Below, in pieces: positions 49,429 to 57,499 of a stretch of DNA of 64,000 nucleotides. The notes below the pieces were generated by a model, which did no database searches, was not told the DNA's origin, and saw only the letters and a list, made by a program, of their open reading frames with translations. Position 1 is the stretch's first letter; the number at the start of each line of letters is the position of its first letter. The stretch lies in NCBI RefSeq assembly GCF_021491355.1, contig NZ_JAKENF010000005.1, positions 186,001 to 250,000 on the forward strand, in the 5' to 3' direction. Both the position numbers and the translations under genes were made by a program. The DNA is from Alitabrizicola rongguiensis. Its GTDB lineage: Bacteria > Pseudomonadota > Alphaproteobacteria > Rhodobacterales > Rhodobacteraceae.

Positions 49429-50405
49429 CCGCGTTGAATGTCGGCCCCACTCCGCTGGCGCGCATTGGTCGCTTCATGGCAGACAACCCGCTGGTGCCTC
49501 TGATCCTGCTGCTGGTCGGGCTTGTCGCGTTGCTGCAGATCCTGCAGCCGGGTGTCGTGAATTCCCGCTGGCTGGCCAACACGATCAAGGTGGCCATTCC
49601 GCTGGCCATGCTCGCCGCCTGCCAGACACTGACGATGCTGACCGGCGGGATCGACCTGTCTGCCGGGACGGTGGCCACCATCAGCGCCTTCGCGACGGCA
49701 ACCCTGACGCCACTCGTCGGCGCCCCGGCTGCGATCCTGATCGCCCTTTCGGTCGCGCTCGTCATCGGCCTGGTCAATGGCTTCGGCGTGGCGATCTGTA
49801 GGGTGCATCCGCTGATAATGACCCTTGGCACGGCGCTGATCGCCAGCGGCTGCCTGCTTGTGTACCAGCGCTATGTCATCGCCACCGGAACGAAGATCCC
49901 GGATTTCCTCGTGTGGCTCGGAACCGGCCGGACTCTCGGCCTGCCGAACGGGCTCTTCCTGTTCTTGCCCTTTGCCACGCTGGTGATCTGGATGCAGCGC
50001 CGCACCGGCTTCGGGCGGCTTCTCTACGCGCTTGGCTCCAATGAGGCGGCGGCGCGGCTGTCCGGGGTGCGGAGCTGGCAGGTGCTCCTGTCGCTCTATG
50101 CGCTGTCCGGCGCGATCGCCGGGCTGACGGGCCTGCTTTATCTCGGCGTGGTCAAGACGCCCTCGCTGTCGCTGGCGCTGCCGCTCGATCTGCCCTCGGT
50201 TGCGGCAGCGGTTGTCGGCGGAACCTCAATCTTCGGCGGGCGGGGCGGCTTCGGCGGCACAATCATCGGGGCGCTGATCCTGACGGTGCTGGGGACGATG
50301 CTGACGCTCATGCAGATTCCCGAGGGCGGACGGCGCATCCTGTTCGGGCTCATCATCCTTGCAGTGACGGCGCTTTACATCCGGCTGACGGAGCAGGGCC
50401 GATAG
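49425..50405 (+). CDS. Sugar ABC transporter permease (first system, copy 2)
   Basis: This 326-residue RbsC-type permease has TMLTGGIDLSAGTVATISAF, GFGRLLYALGSNEAAARLSG and the VVGGTSIFGGRGGFGGTIIG loop. The ATG at 49425 overlaps the previous permease by 4 bp. The two permeases differ enough to suggest an obligate heterodimer. The gene stops 60 bp before the next Gfo/Idh gene. Confidence 0.92.
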   Translation: MTALNVGPTPLARIGRFMADNPLVPLILLLVGLVALLQILQPGVVNSRWLANTIKVAIPLAMLAACQTLTMLTGGIDLSAGTVATISAFATATLTPLVGAPAAILIALSVALVIGLVNGFGVAICRVHPLIMTLGTALIASGCLLVYQRYVIATGTKIPDFLVWLGTGRTLGLPNGLFLFLPFATLVIWMQRRTGFGRLLYALGSNEAAARLSGVRSWQVLLSLYALSGAIAGLTGLLYLGVVKTPSLSLALPLDLPSVAAAVVGGTSIFGGRGGFGGTIIGALILTVLGTMLTLMQIPEGGRRILFGLIILAVTALYIRLTEQGR

Positions 50406-50465
50406 TAGTTCGCCCGTATCGAAAGAGCGATCCGTCCATGCGGGTCGAACGGAGGAGAGAGGCAA

Positions 50466-51542
50466 ATGGCAAGGCACAAGGTCGTCGGCATCAGTTTCGA
50501 CCACATGCACATGGGCGACCTTCTGCGGAAGGTGGCCGAGCATCCGGATGCCGAGATTGCCGGCATCTTCGACCCCGATCCCGCCCGGATGGCCGGGGCG
50601 ATCGCGAATTTCTCGATCCCGGCCGATCGGGTCTTCACCGATTTCGACGCCTGCATGACGGCCACGACGCCCGATCTTGCCATCCTCTGCGCCGCGACCG
50701 CCGATCATGCGAGCTATACGGAACGGCTTGCCGCCTATCGGACCAACGTCTTTGTAGAAAAGCCTTTCGCCGCCTCGGTCGCCGATGCGCGGCGGATGAT
50801 CGCGGCGATGCAGCCGACGGGAAAGCTCCTGGCGATCAACTGGCCGCTGGCCTGGGTCGAAAGCCACGTCACCGCCAAGCGCCTGATCGAGGCCGGCACC
50901 ATCGGCGAGCTGATCGAGGTGCATTTCTACGACGGAAACCGTGGGCCGCTTTATCATCTGGCGGACAAGGTCGAGGTCTCGCCGGAAGAGGTGGAACGGC
51001 AGAAGCCCGGATCGTGGTGGTACAAGAAAGCCTCGGGCGGGGGAAGCCTGCTCGACTACCTCGGCTATGGGGCCACGCTTGGCACCTGGTACATGGACGG
51101 CAGGGCGCCGCTCGAGGTGACCTGCACGGTCGACCAAACGCCGGGGATCGAGGTGGACCAGCACGCCATCGCCGTCTGCCGCTATGACCGGGGCCTGTCC
51201 AAGATGGAAACGCGGTGGGGGACCTTCACCGATCCCTGGACGATCCAGCCGCAGCCGCATTGCGGCTTCGTGTTTGTCGGAACCGACGGGACCATCAAAA
51301 GCGACGACTATGCCGACCATGTGATGGTGCAGACCCGGACACAGCCGAAGCCCACGGCCGTTCCGGCCGAGCCTCTGCCGGCCGGGCGGCGGAACGCCAT
51401 CGAATATGTGCTGGGCTGCATCGAGCGGGGCGAGGCGCTGTCCGGGCCGCTCGATCCCGCGGTGTCGCTGCTCGGCCAGCGCATCGTCGATACGGCGGCG
51501 CTCTCGGCGCGAGAGAAGCGGACGCTGGAACTCTTGCCATGA
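50466..51542 (+). CDS. Gfo/Idh/MocA family oxidoreductase (second)
   Basis: This 358-residue dehydrogenase has a degenerate Rossmann start (VVGISFDHMHMGDLLRK, lacking GxGxxG) and the catalytic FVEKPFAASVADARR. The usual D(x3)H active-site motif is replaced by LLDYLGYGATLGTWYMDG, where Tyr takes the place of the His. This resembles the glucose-fructose oxidoreductase / dihydrodiol dehydrogenase branch. It starts at the ATG at 50466 with GGAGAGAGG upstream. Cofactor binding without the GxGxxG loop is uncertain. Confidence 0.85.
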   Translation: MARHKVVGISFDHMHMGDLLRKVAEHPDAEIAGIFDPDPARMAGAIANFSIPADRVFTDFDACMTATTPDLAILCAATADHASYTERLAAYRTNVFVEKPFAASVADARRMIAAMQPTGKLLAINWPLAWVESHVTAKRLIEAGTIGELIEVHFYDGNRGPLYHLADKVEVSPEEVERQKPGSWWYKKASGGGSLLDYLGYGATLGTWYMDGRAPLEVTCTVDQTPGIEVDQHAIAVCRYDRGLSKMETRWGTFTDPWTIQPQPHCGFVFVGTDGTIKSDDYADHVMVQTRTQPKPTAVPAEPLPAGRRNAIEYVLGCIERGEALSGPLDPAVSLLGQRIVDTAALSAREKRTLELLP

Positions 51543-52651
51543 GCGAAACGGATCCCGATACCTACGCGCTGAAGTCGGCGGCGGTCGAGACGATCGCCGC
51601 GCCTGATCTGCCCTACCGCCCGCCCATGCCGCGCAGCTATCGGCCGCGGATCGGGGTGATCGGGGCCGGAGGGATCGTGGCGAGCCATCTCGACGCCTAT
51701 CGCACCGCCGGGTGGGAGGTTGCCGCGATCTGCAACCGGACGCTGGCGCGGGCCGAGGCGCGGGCGCAGGACTTCTACCCGCAGGCCCGGGTGACCGACC
51801 GCTATCAGGAGGTGCTCGACGATCCCGCCATCGATGTGGTCGACATCACGCCCCATCCCGAGGACCGCGTGCCGATCATCGAGGCCGCGCTCAAAGCCGG
51901 GAAGCACGTCCTGTCGCAGAAGCCTTTCGTGCTCGACCTTGCGGATGGCGAGCGGCTGGTGCGGCTGGCCCGGGATCGCGGCCTGAAGCTGGCTGTGAAC
52001 CAGAACGGACGGTGGGCGCCCCACCTTGCCTGGATGCGCGAGGCGGTCCGGGCGGGCCTGATCGGCGAGGTGCAGAGCGTCCATGTCTCGATCCACTGGA
52101 ACCACGGCTGGATCGCGGGCACGCCCTTCGAACGGATCGAGGACCTGATCCTGTATGACTTCGGCATCCACTGGTTCGACTTCCTGTCGAGCGTGGCTGG
52201 CGACCGGGTGGAAAGCGTCTATGCGACCTCGGCGATGGCGGCGGGGCAAACTGCGGCCGTCCCGCTGATGGCACAGGCGCTGGTGCGGATGGTGGGCGGG
52301 CAGGCGTCGCTCGTCTTCGACGGCGGGGCGGCGTTCGGGCCGCGCGACACCACCTACATCTCGGGCACCAAGGGCAGCCTGATGAGCGACGGCCCGGATC
52401 TGGGCAGCCAGCAGGTGACGCTGTTCACCGCCGAGGGGCGAGCGCAGCCGGTGCCTGACGGGACATGGTTCAACGACGGCTTCCGCGGGGCGATGGGCGC
52501 GCTTCTGGTCGCTATCGAGGACGGGACCGAACCTGCCAACGGGGCCGCAGAGAACCTTCGCAGCCTTGCGCTCTCCTTCGCGGCGATCCGGTCGCGGCGC
52601 ATCGGGCAGGAAGTGCGGATCGGCGACTGCACCCGGCTTGAGCAGGACTGA
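51539..52651 (+). CDS. Gfo/Idh/MocA family oxidoreductase (third)
   Basis: This 370-residue protein has a roughly 38-residue N-terminal extension before the Rossmann RIGVIGAGGIVASHL. LSQKPFVLDLADG has Gln in place of the Glu of EKP but keeps the lysine. The active-site His is in LYDFGIHWFDFLS. NQNGRWAPHLAWMREAV and SIHWNHGWIAGTPFERI line the substrate pocket. Its ATG overlaps the second Gfo/Idh gene by 4 bp, so the two are co-produced. It ends 3 bp from the convergent mutarotase-like gene. Confidence 0.88.
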   Translation: MSETDPDTYALKSAAVETIAAPDLPYRPPMPRSYRPRIGVIGAGGIVASHLDAYRTAGWEVAAICNRTLARAEARAQDFYPQARVTDRYQEVLDDPAIDVVDITPHPEDRVPIIEAALKAGKHVLSQKPFVLDLADGERLVRLARDRGLKLAVNQNGRWAPHLAWMREAVRAGLIGEVQSVHVSIHWNHGWIAGTPFERIEDLILYDFGIHWFDFLSSVAGDRVESVYATSAMAAGQTAAVPLMAQALVRMVGGQASLVFDGGAAFGPRDTTYISGTKGSLMSDGPDLGSQQVTLFTAEGRAQPVPDGTWFNDGFRGAMGALLVAIEDGTEPANGAAENLRSLALSFAAIRSRRIGQEVRIGDCTRLEQD

Positions 52652-52654
52652 CGT

Positions 52655-53701
52655 TCAAAGCCCGAGGAACGCGCCCCGGATCGGCACGTTGCGCTGCGCA
52701 CCACCTTCGCCGGTGACAGTCAACGCGTCGCCGTCCAGCGTCACCGTGGCCACCGGCTCGCCCGAGGGCCAGCCGATCGCGCCGATCACGTGCCTTGCCT
52801 CCACGGTACCCTCGGGCGACAGCGTCAGCGCGCCCGGACCCGACAGGTCGGCCTCGGTCGAGAGCCCGAGCATGTGGTCCGCCGCGCCTTCCTCGACGCC
52901 AAGACAGCCGAAATGCCGCCCCGACCAGGGCGGATAATCCCTCCCCCCGTTCGAATGCCACAGCATCGTCATCGGCAACCGCCGAGCATCGCGGAGCGAA
53001 AGGTAAAGATCGCCCTCCGCAGGGCGCGTCACCGCCGTCCAGCCGAGGGCATGGCCCCTGGTCTCGATCCCCACGACGAAATCCTCATGGCGCGGATTCC
53101 AGGGATAGCGCGTCAGGTCCACCGGGTCTGCCAGCCCCGGAAAGGTGCGGGGGTCTACCGAGCGGGCCGGGTAGGCCAGCGCCGACCGACCGCGCGCCGG
53201 ATCGCTTTCCTGCGGGTTCTGCGGGGTTTCCCAATACGACTTGGCCGAGGTGCGGATCAGCCCGCCGGATTTCAGCGAGATGTTGGCATGGTTCGCCACA
53301 GGCAGGCGGCCGGTGCCCCCGATGAAGATGTGGCGCTGGTAGACGAAGGGATGACCGTCGGTGACCGAGAGTTCCTTGATCAGCGTCGCGCCCTTTACCG
53401 GATGGTCGAGCACCGCCCGCACAAGGCCGGCAGTCGTCGCAACGACTGTCCAGGGGGTGTTGGCGGGCCAGCCGTGCAGGGGCGAGCCCTCGTCGCTTGC
53501 CGCGAAGGGCGCGCAGAAGAAGTCGCCGCCGAGCGTCGCCATAAGGGGCGCGGCGTCCGGCGGCATGACTTCGCCCGTCCCGACCCAGGGGGCGCGATGC
53601 AGAGGCGCGATCCTTACGCCCTGATCCTCGACCTCGAACCCATCGAGAAGCCCGGTGCGGGCATCGAAGCCGAAGCTGATCCCAGCCGCCGCACCCTGCA
53701 T
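52655..53701 (-). CDS. Aldose 1-epimerase/DUF4432-like protein
   Basis: This 348-residue protein has a predicted galactose-mutarotase-like beta-sandwich. Supporting pieces are HGWPANTPWTVV, LIKELSVTDGHPFVYQRHIF, LPVANHANISLKSGG and PMTMLWHSNGGRDYPPW. The family interconverts sugar anomers or binds oxidised sugars. It is the last gene of the minus-strand operon, and its start overlaps the ATPase stop by 1 bp. Catalytic residues could not be fixed from the sequence alone. Confidence 0.75.
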   Translation of the reverse strand: MQGAAAGISFGFDARTGLLDGFEVEDQGVRIAPLHRAPWVGTGEVMPPDAAPLMATLGGDFFCAPFAASDEGSPLHGWPANTPWTVVATTAGLVRAVLDHPVKGATLIKELSVTDGHPFVYQRHIFIGGTGRLPVANHANISLKSGGLIRTSAKSYWETPQNPQESDPARGRSALAYPARSVDPRTFPGLADPVDLTRYPWNPRHEDFVVGIETRGHALGWTAVTRPAEGDLYLSLRDARRLPMTMLWHSNGGRDYPPWSGRHFGCLGVEEGAADHMLGLSTEADLSGPGALTLSPEGTVEARHVIGAIGWPSGEPVATVTLDGDALTVTGEGGAQRNVPIRGAFLGL

Positions 53702-54462
53702 CAGGCGGCATGCTCGCCGGTGATGATGTCCTCGACATCCTGGATCGATGAGGTCCGGGGGCTGAGGTCATCTGCCACGACCGCGCCGCGCCGCATCACG
53801 ACCATCCGGTCCACGACCTGAAAGACGTGGTGGATGTTGTGGGCGATGAAGATGCACGAATGCCCCGTGTCGCGCGCTTCACGGACAAAGCGCAGCACGC
53901 CTTGCGTTTCGGCCACGCCGAGGTTGTTCGTCGGCTCGTCAAGGATGATGAGGTCGCTATCGAAATACATGGCGCGGGCGATGGCCACCGCCTGCCGCTC
54001 GCCGCCTGAAAGCGAACCGATGGCTGTGGTCGGCGGGATCTTCTTCGAGATGCCGACCCGCTTGAGCAGGCTCGCCGCCACCTCGTTCATCCGGTCGAGA
54101 TCGAGACGGTCCATGAAACCCGGCCCCTTGCGCAACTCGCGACCGAGGAACAGGTTCCGCGCGATGGAAAGTTGCGGGATCAGTGCCGAGTCCTGGTAGA
54201 TCGTCTCGATCCCTGCCGCGATCGCATCGTTGGTCGAGCGCAGGTTGACCTCCTGCCCGTTGATGAAGATCTGGCCCGATGTGTAGGGCACCGCCCCGGA
54301 TAGCACCTTGATGAGCGTGGACTTGCCCGCTCCGTTGTCGCCCAAGAGGCCGACGATCTCGCCGCGCTTGATCCTTAGGTTCACGTCGCGCAGGGCGTGG
54401 ACGCGGCCGTAGTACTTCTGAATGTTCCGCATCTCGACGAGCGGAGCTTCGGTTTCGGCCAT
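53701..54462 (-). CDS. Single-domain sugar ABC ATPase (FrcA-like, second system)
   Basis: This 253-residue ATPase has Walker A GDNGAGKST (about 42-50), Q-loop IYQDSALIP, signature LSGGERQAVAIARA, Walker B LIILDEPTNNLG and an H-loop His (FIAHNIHHV). All are intact, so a homodimer is expected, as in the fructose FrcBCA system. I chose the ATG at 54462 because GGGAGAC lies 6 nt upstream; two upstream in-frame Met codons are inside the permease gene end. Confidence 0.92.
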   Translation of the reverse strand: MAETEAPLVEMRNIQKYYGRVHALRDVNLRIKRGEIVGLLGDNGAGKSTLIKVLSGAVPYTSGQIFINGQEVNLRSTNDAIAAGIETIYQDSALIPQLSIARNLFLGRELRKGPGFMDRLDLDRMNEVAASLLKRVGISKKIPPTTAIGSLSGGERQAVAIARAMYFDSDLIILDEPTNNLGVAETQGVLRFVREARDTGHSCIFIAHNIHHVFQVVDRMVVMRRGAVVADDLSPRTSSIQDVEDIITGEHAA

Positions 54463-54463
54463 G

Positions 54464-55489
54464 TCAGTCTCCCGCATTGTGCCGGCGCTCGAGCGCGGCA
54501 TGAAGCGCCATCATCCCCAGGATGATCGCCCCGATGAAGATGTTGTAGGCCAGGCCCGGCACGCCGATCAGGACGATGCCGTTGCGCATCAGCCGCAGGA
54601 TCAGCACGCCCAGAACCGTGCCGATGATGGTGCCGCGTCCGCCCGCCAGCGCCGTGCCGCCGATCACCACCATGGCGATCACCTCGAGTTCGTAGCCGGT
54701 GCCCGAGTTCGGGTTGGCTGCCGACACGCGGATCGACGAGATGATGCCGGCGAAGGCAGCCATGGCGGCCGACAGCATGAACAGGATGGTCTTGACGCGC
54801 CCGGTCGGCACGCCGCGGTTCCGGGCGGCGATGGGGTTGCCCCCGGTGGCCTGGATCCAGTTGCCGAAGCGGGTGCGGGTCAGGATGTAGTGGAACATGA
54901 CCGCGAGCAGGATGAACCAGATCAGGCTCATGTACAGCCGCAGGCTTCCCACGTGGAATTCCCCGACAAGCACCCCGGACAGCCACTGATCGTCGGCCTT
55001 CCAGGTCCGCTGCGGGAAGCCATCGGTGAGCCACAGCGCCGTGCCGCGCACGACCAGAAGCATGCCGAGCGTGACGAGGAAGGACGGGATCCGCATCCGC
55101 GTCACGAACAGGCCGTTGATGAGGCCGATCAGCAGCGCGACCAGGATCGCAACAAGGAACGCCACCGACAGCGGGAGTGCCGCCTCGTTGAACAGGGTCC
55201 ACATCACGACTGGCGCAAAGCCGAAGACCGAGCCGACCGACAGGTCGAACTCGCCTGCGGTCATCAGCAGTGTCATCGCCAACGCGATAAGGCCGAGCTC
55301 GACGGTGAACGTGAGGGCGTTGCCGATATTCGTGATAGAGATGAAGGCCGGGTTGATGGCGGTGAAGACCACCAGCATGACAACCAGCAGGACCAGCGGG
55401 CCGACTTCCGGCTTGTTTATCAGCGTTCGCGTGAAACCTGCGCCGGATGCGTGCTCCGGAGGGGCCAGGGTAGGGCTGGGTTCGGTCAT
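54464..55489 (-). CDS. Sugar ABC transporter permease (FrcC-like, second system)
   Basis: This 341-residue BPD_transp_2 permease has about ten helices, with LMTAGEFDLSVGSVFGFAPV, GNWIQATGGNPIAARNRGVP and VIGGTALAGGRGTIIGTVLG. A single permease gene suggests a homodimer, unlike the first importer. The ATG at 55489 (MTEPSPT) has AGGA about 9 nt upstream. It stops 1 bp before the ATPase start. Confidence 0.9.
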   Translation of the reverse strand: MTEPSPTLAPPEHASGAGFTRTLINKPEVGPLVLLVVMLVVFTAINPAFISITNIGNALTFTVELGLIALAMTLLMTAGEFDLSVGSVFGFAPVVMWTLFNEAALPLSVAFLVAILVALLIGLINGLFVTRMRIPSFLVTLGMLLVVRGTALWLTDGFPQRTWKADDQWLSGVLVGEFHVGSLRLYMSLIWFILLAVMFHYILTRTRFGNWIQATGGNPIAARNRGVPTGRVKTILFMLSAAMAAFAGIISSIRVSAANPNSGTGYELEVIAMVVIGGTALAGGRGTIIGTVLGVLILRLMRNGIVLIGVPGLAYNIFIGAIILGMMALHAALERRHNAGD

Positions 55490-55516
55490 CCCGGGAAATC
55501 CTGTAGAGGGAAAGGC

Positions 55517-55546
55517 CCGCCCGCGATGCCTGTGCACCGCGGGCGG
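55517..55546 (-). terminator. Hairpin after the second binding-protein gene
   Basis: CCGCCCGCG (55517-55525) and CGCGGGCGG (55538-55546) form a 9-bp stem with a 12-nt loop, 11 bp after the binding-protein stop (minus strand) and before the permease. The layout repeats that of the first ABC operon. Confidence 0.55.
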
Positions 55547-55557
55547 AGGTGTGGCAG

Positions 55558-56490
55558 TCAGTTGCCGCCCATGATCTTGTGATAGACGGGGGCCGTGTCC
55601 TTCTCGTAGAGCGCGCCGGTGATGATGTCGAAGCCGATCGGGATACCGTTCGTCTCCATCAAGAGCGCCGAGAGGCACATGTAGGAGGTGGCCTGCGGGT
55701 CCTGCCACATGCCGGCAGCGACGTAGCCGTCCATCACCTCCTGCGTGGTGTCGAGCGAGTTGCCCCAGCCCACGACCGGGATGTCGCCGGGCTTGAGGCC
55801 CGCCTGATCCCAGACCCGCTTGACCGAGCCCGTCACCATGTCGCCCAGGCCGATCATCGCCTTGATCTTGTCTCGGTTGGCGGTGACGTAATCGGTCATG
55901 CGGTTGATGACCTCGGCTTGGTCAAGCGTGGCATCGGTGACCTCCCATGTGATCCCGAGCGGTTCGAACACCGACTTGATGCCCTTTTCCTCTTCCACAC
56001 CATAGGAGGCGCCTGGCACTTCGACCGGCATCCAGACGAAGTCACCCGACTTCACGAAGCCCTTGTCGACAAGGTACTGCGCCCAGGTCTGTCCGACGTG
56101 GATGAGGTCGCCGCCGACATAGGCGTTCCAGTCCGCCTGCGGATCCGGCGTGTTGAAGTTCACGATCGGGATGCCTGCGGCGCGGGCTTCCTTCACCACA
56201 TCGACCATCGAGCCTGGGTCGGGGCTGGTCGAGCAGATGCCTGCTGCGCCCGCCGCGATCGCGGCGCGCACGGCTTCCTGCTGGCTCGGCACGTCACCCG
56301 AGTGGAACGAAGTGTTGACGGTATTGCCGGTTTCCTTGGCCCAGGCCTCGGCGCCCTGCAGGAAATAGGTCCAGACCGGGTCGGCTGGCCCACCATGCGA
56401 GATCCAGTAGAAGGTCTTGCCCTCGGCCAGAGCTGTACCGGCAGTCAGCGCAAGCACTGCGGTCGCGCAAAGGAATGTACGTCTCAGCAT
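55558..56490 (-). CDS. Sugar ABC transporter substrate-binding protein (FrcB-like, second system)
   Basis: This 310-residue protein has a Sec signal (MLRRTFLCATAVLALTAGTALA) and a Periplasmic_binding_4 fold. TFYWISHGGPADPVWTYFLQ and AGICSTSPDPGSMVDVVKEA are followed by the hinge IPVVGWGNSLDTTQEV. It differs from the first binding protein, so the substrate is probably different. The ATG at 56490 has GGAGGAGAC just upstream. Confidence 0.92.
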   Translation of the reverse strand: MLRRTFLCATAVLALTAGTALAEGKTFYWISHGGPADPVWTYFLQGAEAWAKETGNTVNTSFHSGDVPSQQEAVRAAIAAGAAGICSTSPDPGSMVDVVKEARAAGIPIVNFNTPDPQADWNAYVGGDLIHVGQTWAQYLVDKGFVKSGDFVWMPVEVPGASYGVEEEKGIKSVFEPLGITWEVTDATLDQAEVINRMTDYVTANRDKIKAMIGLGDMVTGSVKRVWDQAGLKPGDIPVVGWGNSLDTTQEVMDGYVAAGMWQDPQATSYMCLSALLMETNGIPIGFDIITGALYEKDTAPVYHKIMGGN

Positions 56491-56617
56491 CGTTGTCTCC
56501 TCCCTTGTTTCAAGTTCTGCGATCGCCGTGTCGGCGCCGCGTAGAGCCGGGGGAATTCCGCCCGGTTGGTCCGATGCGCAGGCCCTCCTCGCCGGCGCAC
56601 CCTTTCTCGCGCAGGGC

Positions 56618-57460
56618 CTAGCCCTGCCGCCTTTCCCCCTTTTCCAGACAGTTGATGAACTGGTCGAATTCCCCTTCGGACATGGCCACGAGGTGCCGGT
56701 CCTCGGGATAGGCGCCTGTCTCGACATCCGTGATGAATTCGCGGAACGCCGCGATGCGTTCGACCTGAAGCCGGGCATATTCGGCACGGAAGTCGCGATA
56801 GACCTTGGAATGGCGGGGAATGCGCCCGTCGGTGTAACCGAGAATGTCGTTGGCAAAGAGATACTGCGCATCGCAGCCCGCGCCGGCGCCCATGGACCAC
56901 AAGAGGATGCCCACGCGCCGGCTGATCTCGCTTGCGACCTCTGGCGGCACCACTTCGATCTCGACCGCGAAGGCCCCGGCATCCTCGTAGGCGCGCACCT
57001 CGTCATACAGGCGCAGCGCCGCGTCGGCCGTCTTGCCGACGGCGCGGAACCCGCCGGTCCAGGTCGCGCGCGAAGGCACCAGCCCGACATGGCCGACCAC
57101 GGGGATATGCTCGCGGGCAAGATGCTCGACCGTCCGGAGCGAGCCGGAGCAATAGACTGCGTCTGCCCCTCGGTTCACCGCATCTCCGCACCAGCGCAGG
57201 TAGTCATCGGCCGTGCCCGCCTCGAGATGGGTCTTGCCGGTCATCGAGAAGATCGAGGGGGCGACCCTGCGATAGTCCGGGTGGAACAGGACCTCGGGCG
57301 GGACCGATGCGATGTCGATCCCGGCCTCTTCGGCTGCGGCGGCCTCGTCGATCGAGAAGTAGCGCAGCATGGTCAACTGGCGCTTGCCCTTGAGCGCGCG
57401 AAGATCGGCCACGGTCGGCAGCCGTCTTGTCCGAACCACAGAGGCGCCGACTGCCGTCAT
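56618..57460 (-). CDS. Divergent PanB (ketopantoate hydroxymethyltransferase) paralogue
   Basis: This 280-residue PEP-mutase/KPHMT superfamily barrel matches PanB in IPVVGHVGLVPSR (119-131), GGFRAVGK (136-143), the Glu in EIEVVPPE (about 169, equivalent to the catalytic Glu) and MGAGAGCDAQ (190-199). The N-terminal half has lost the PanB metal site. VPPE replaces the GDS motif, SMTGKT replaces the second Asp segment, and CSGS replaces the KxEGG segment. It is therefore unlikely to make pantothenate. It starts at 57460 (GGGAGG upstream), between the desaturase-like and binding-protein genes. A role as an aldolase or C1 enzyme of the pathway is inferred. Confidence 0.75.
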   Translation of the reverse strand: MTAVGASVVRTRRLPTVADLRALKGKRQLTMLRYFSIDEAAAAEEAGIDIASVPPEVLFHPDYRRVAPSIFSMTGKTHLEAGTADDYLRWCGDAVNRGADAVYCSGSLRTVEHLAREHIPVVGHVGLVPSRATWTGGFRAVGKTADAALRLYDEVRAYEDAGAFAVEIEVVPPEVASEISRRVGILLWSMGAGAGCDAQYLFANDILGYTDGRIPRHSKVYRDFRAEYARLQVERIAAFREFITDVETGAYPEDRHLVAMSEGEFDQFINCLEKGERRQG

Positions 57461-57499
57461 CTTGCCTCCCCCTGTCGCTGTGCGGCTCTTTCCATGCCG

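Noticed and set aside
56580-56619. AGGCCCT/AGGGCCT inverted repeat near the end of the PanB-like gene
   Set aside because: The loop is 26 nt and the arm overlaps the stop codon. This is weak compared with the other hairpins and probably chance in high-G+C sequence.
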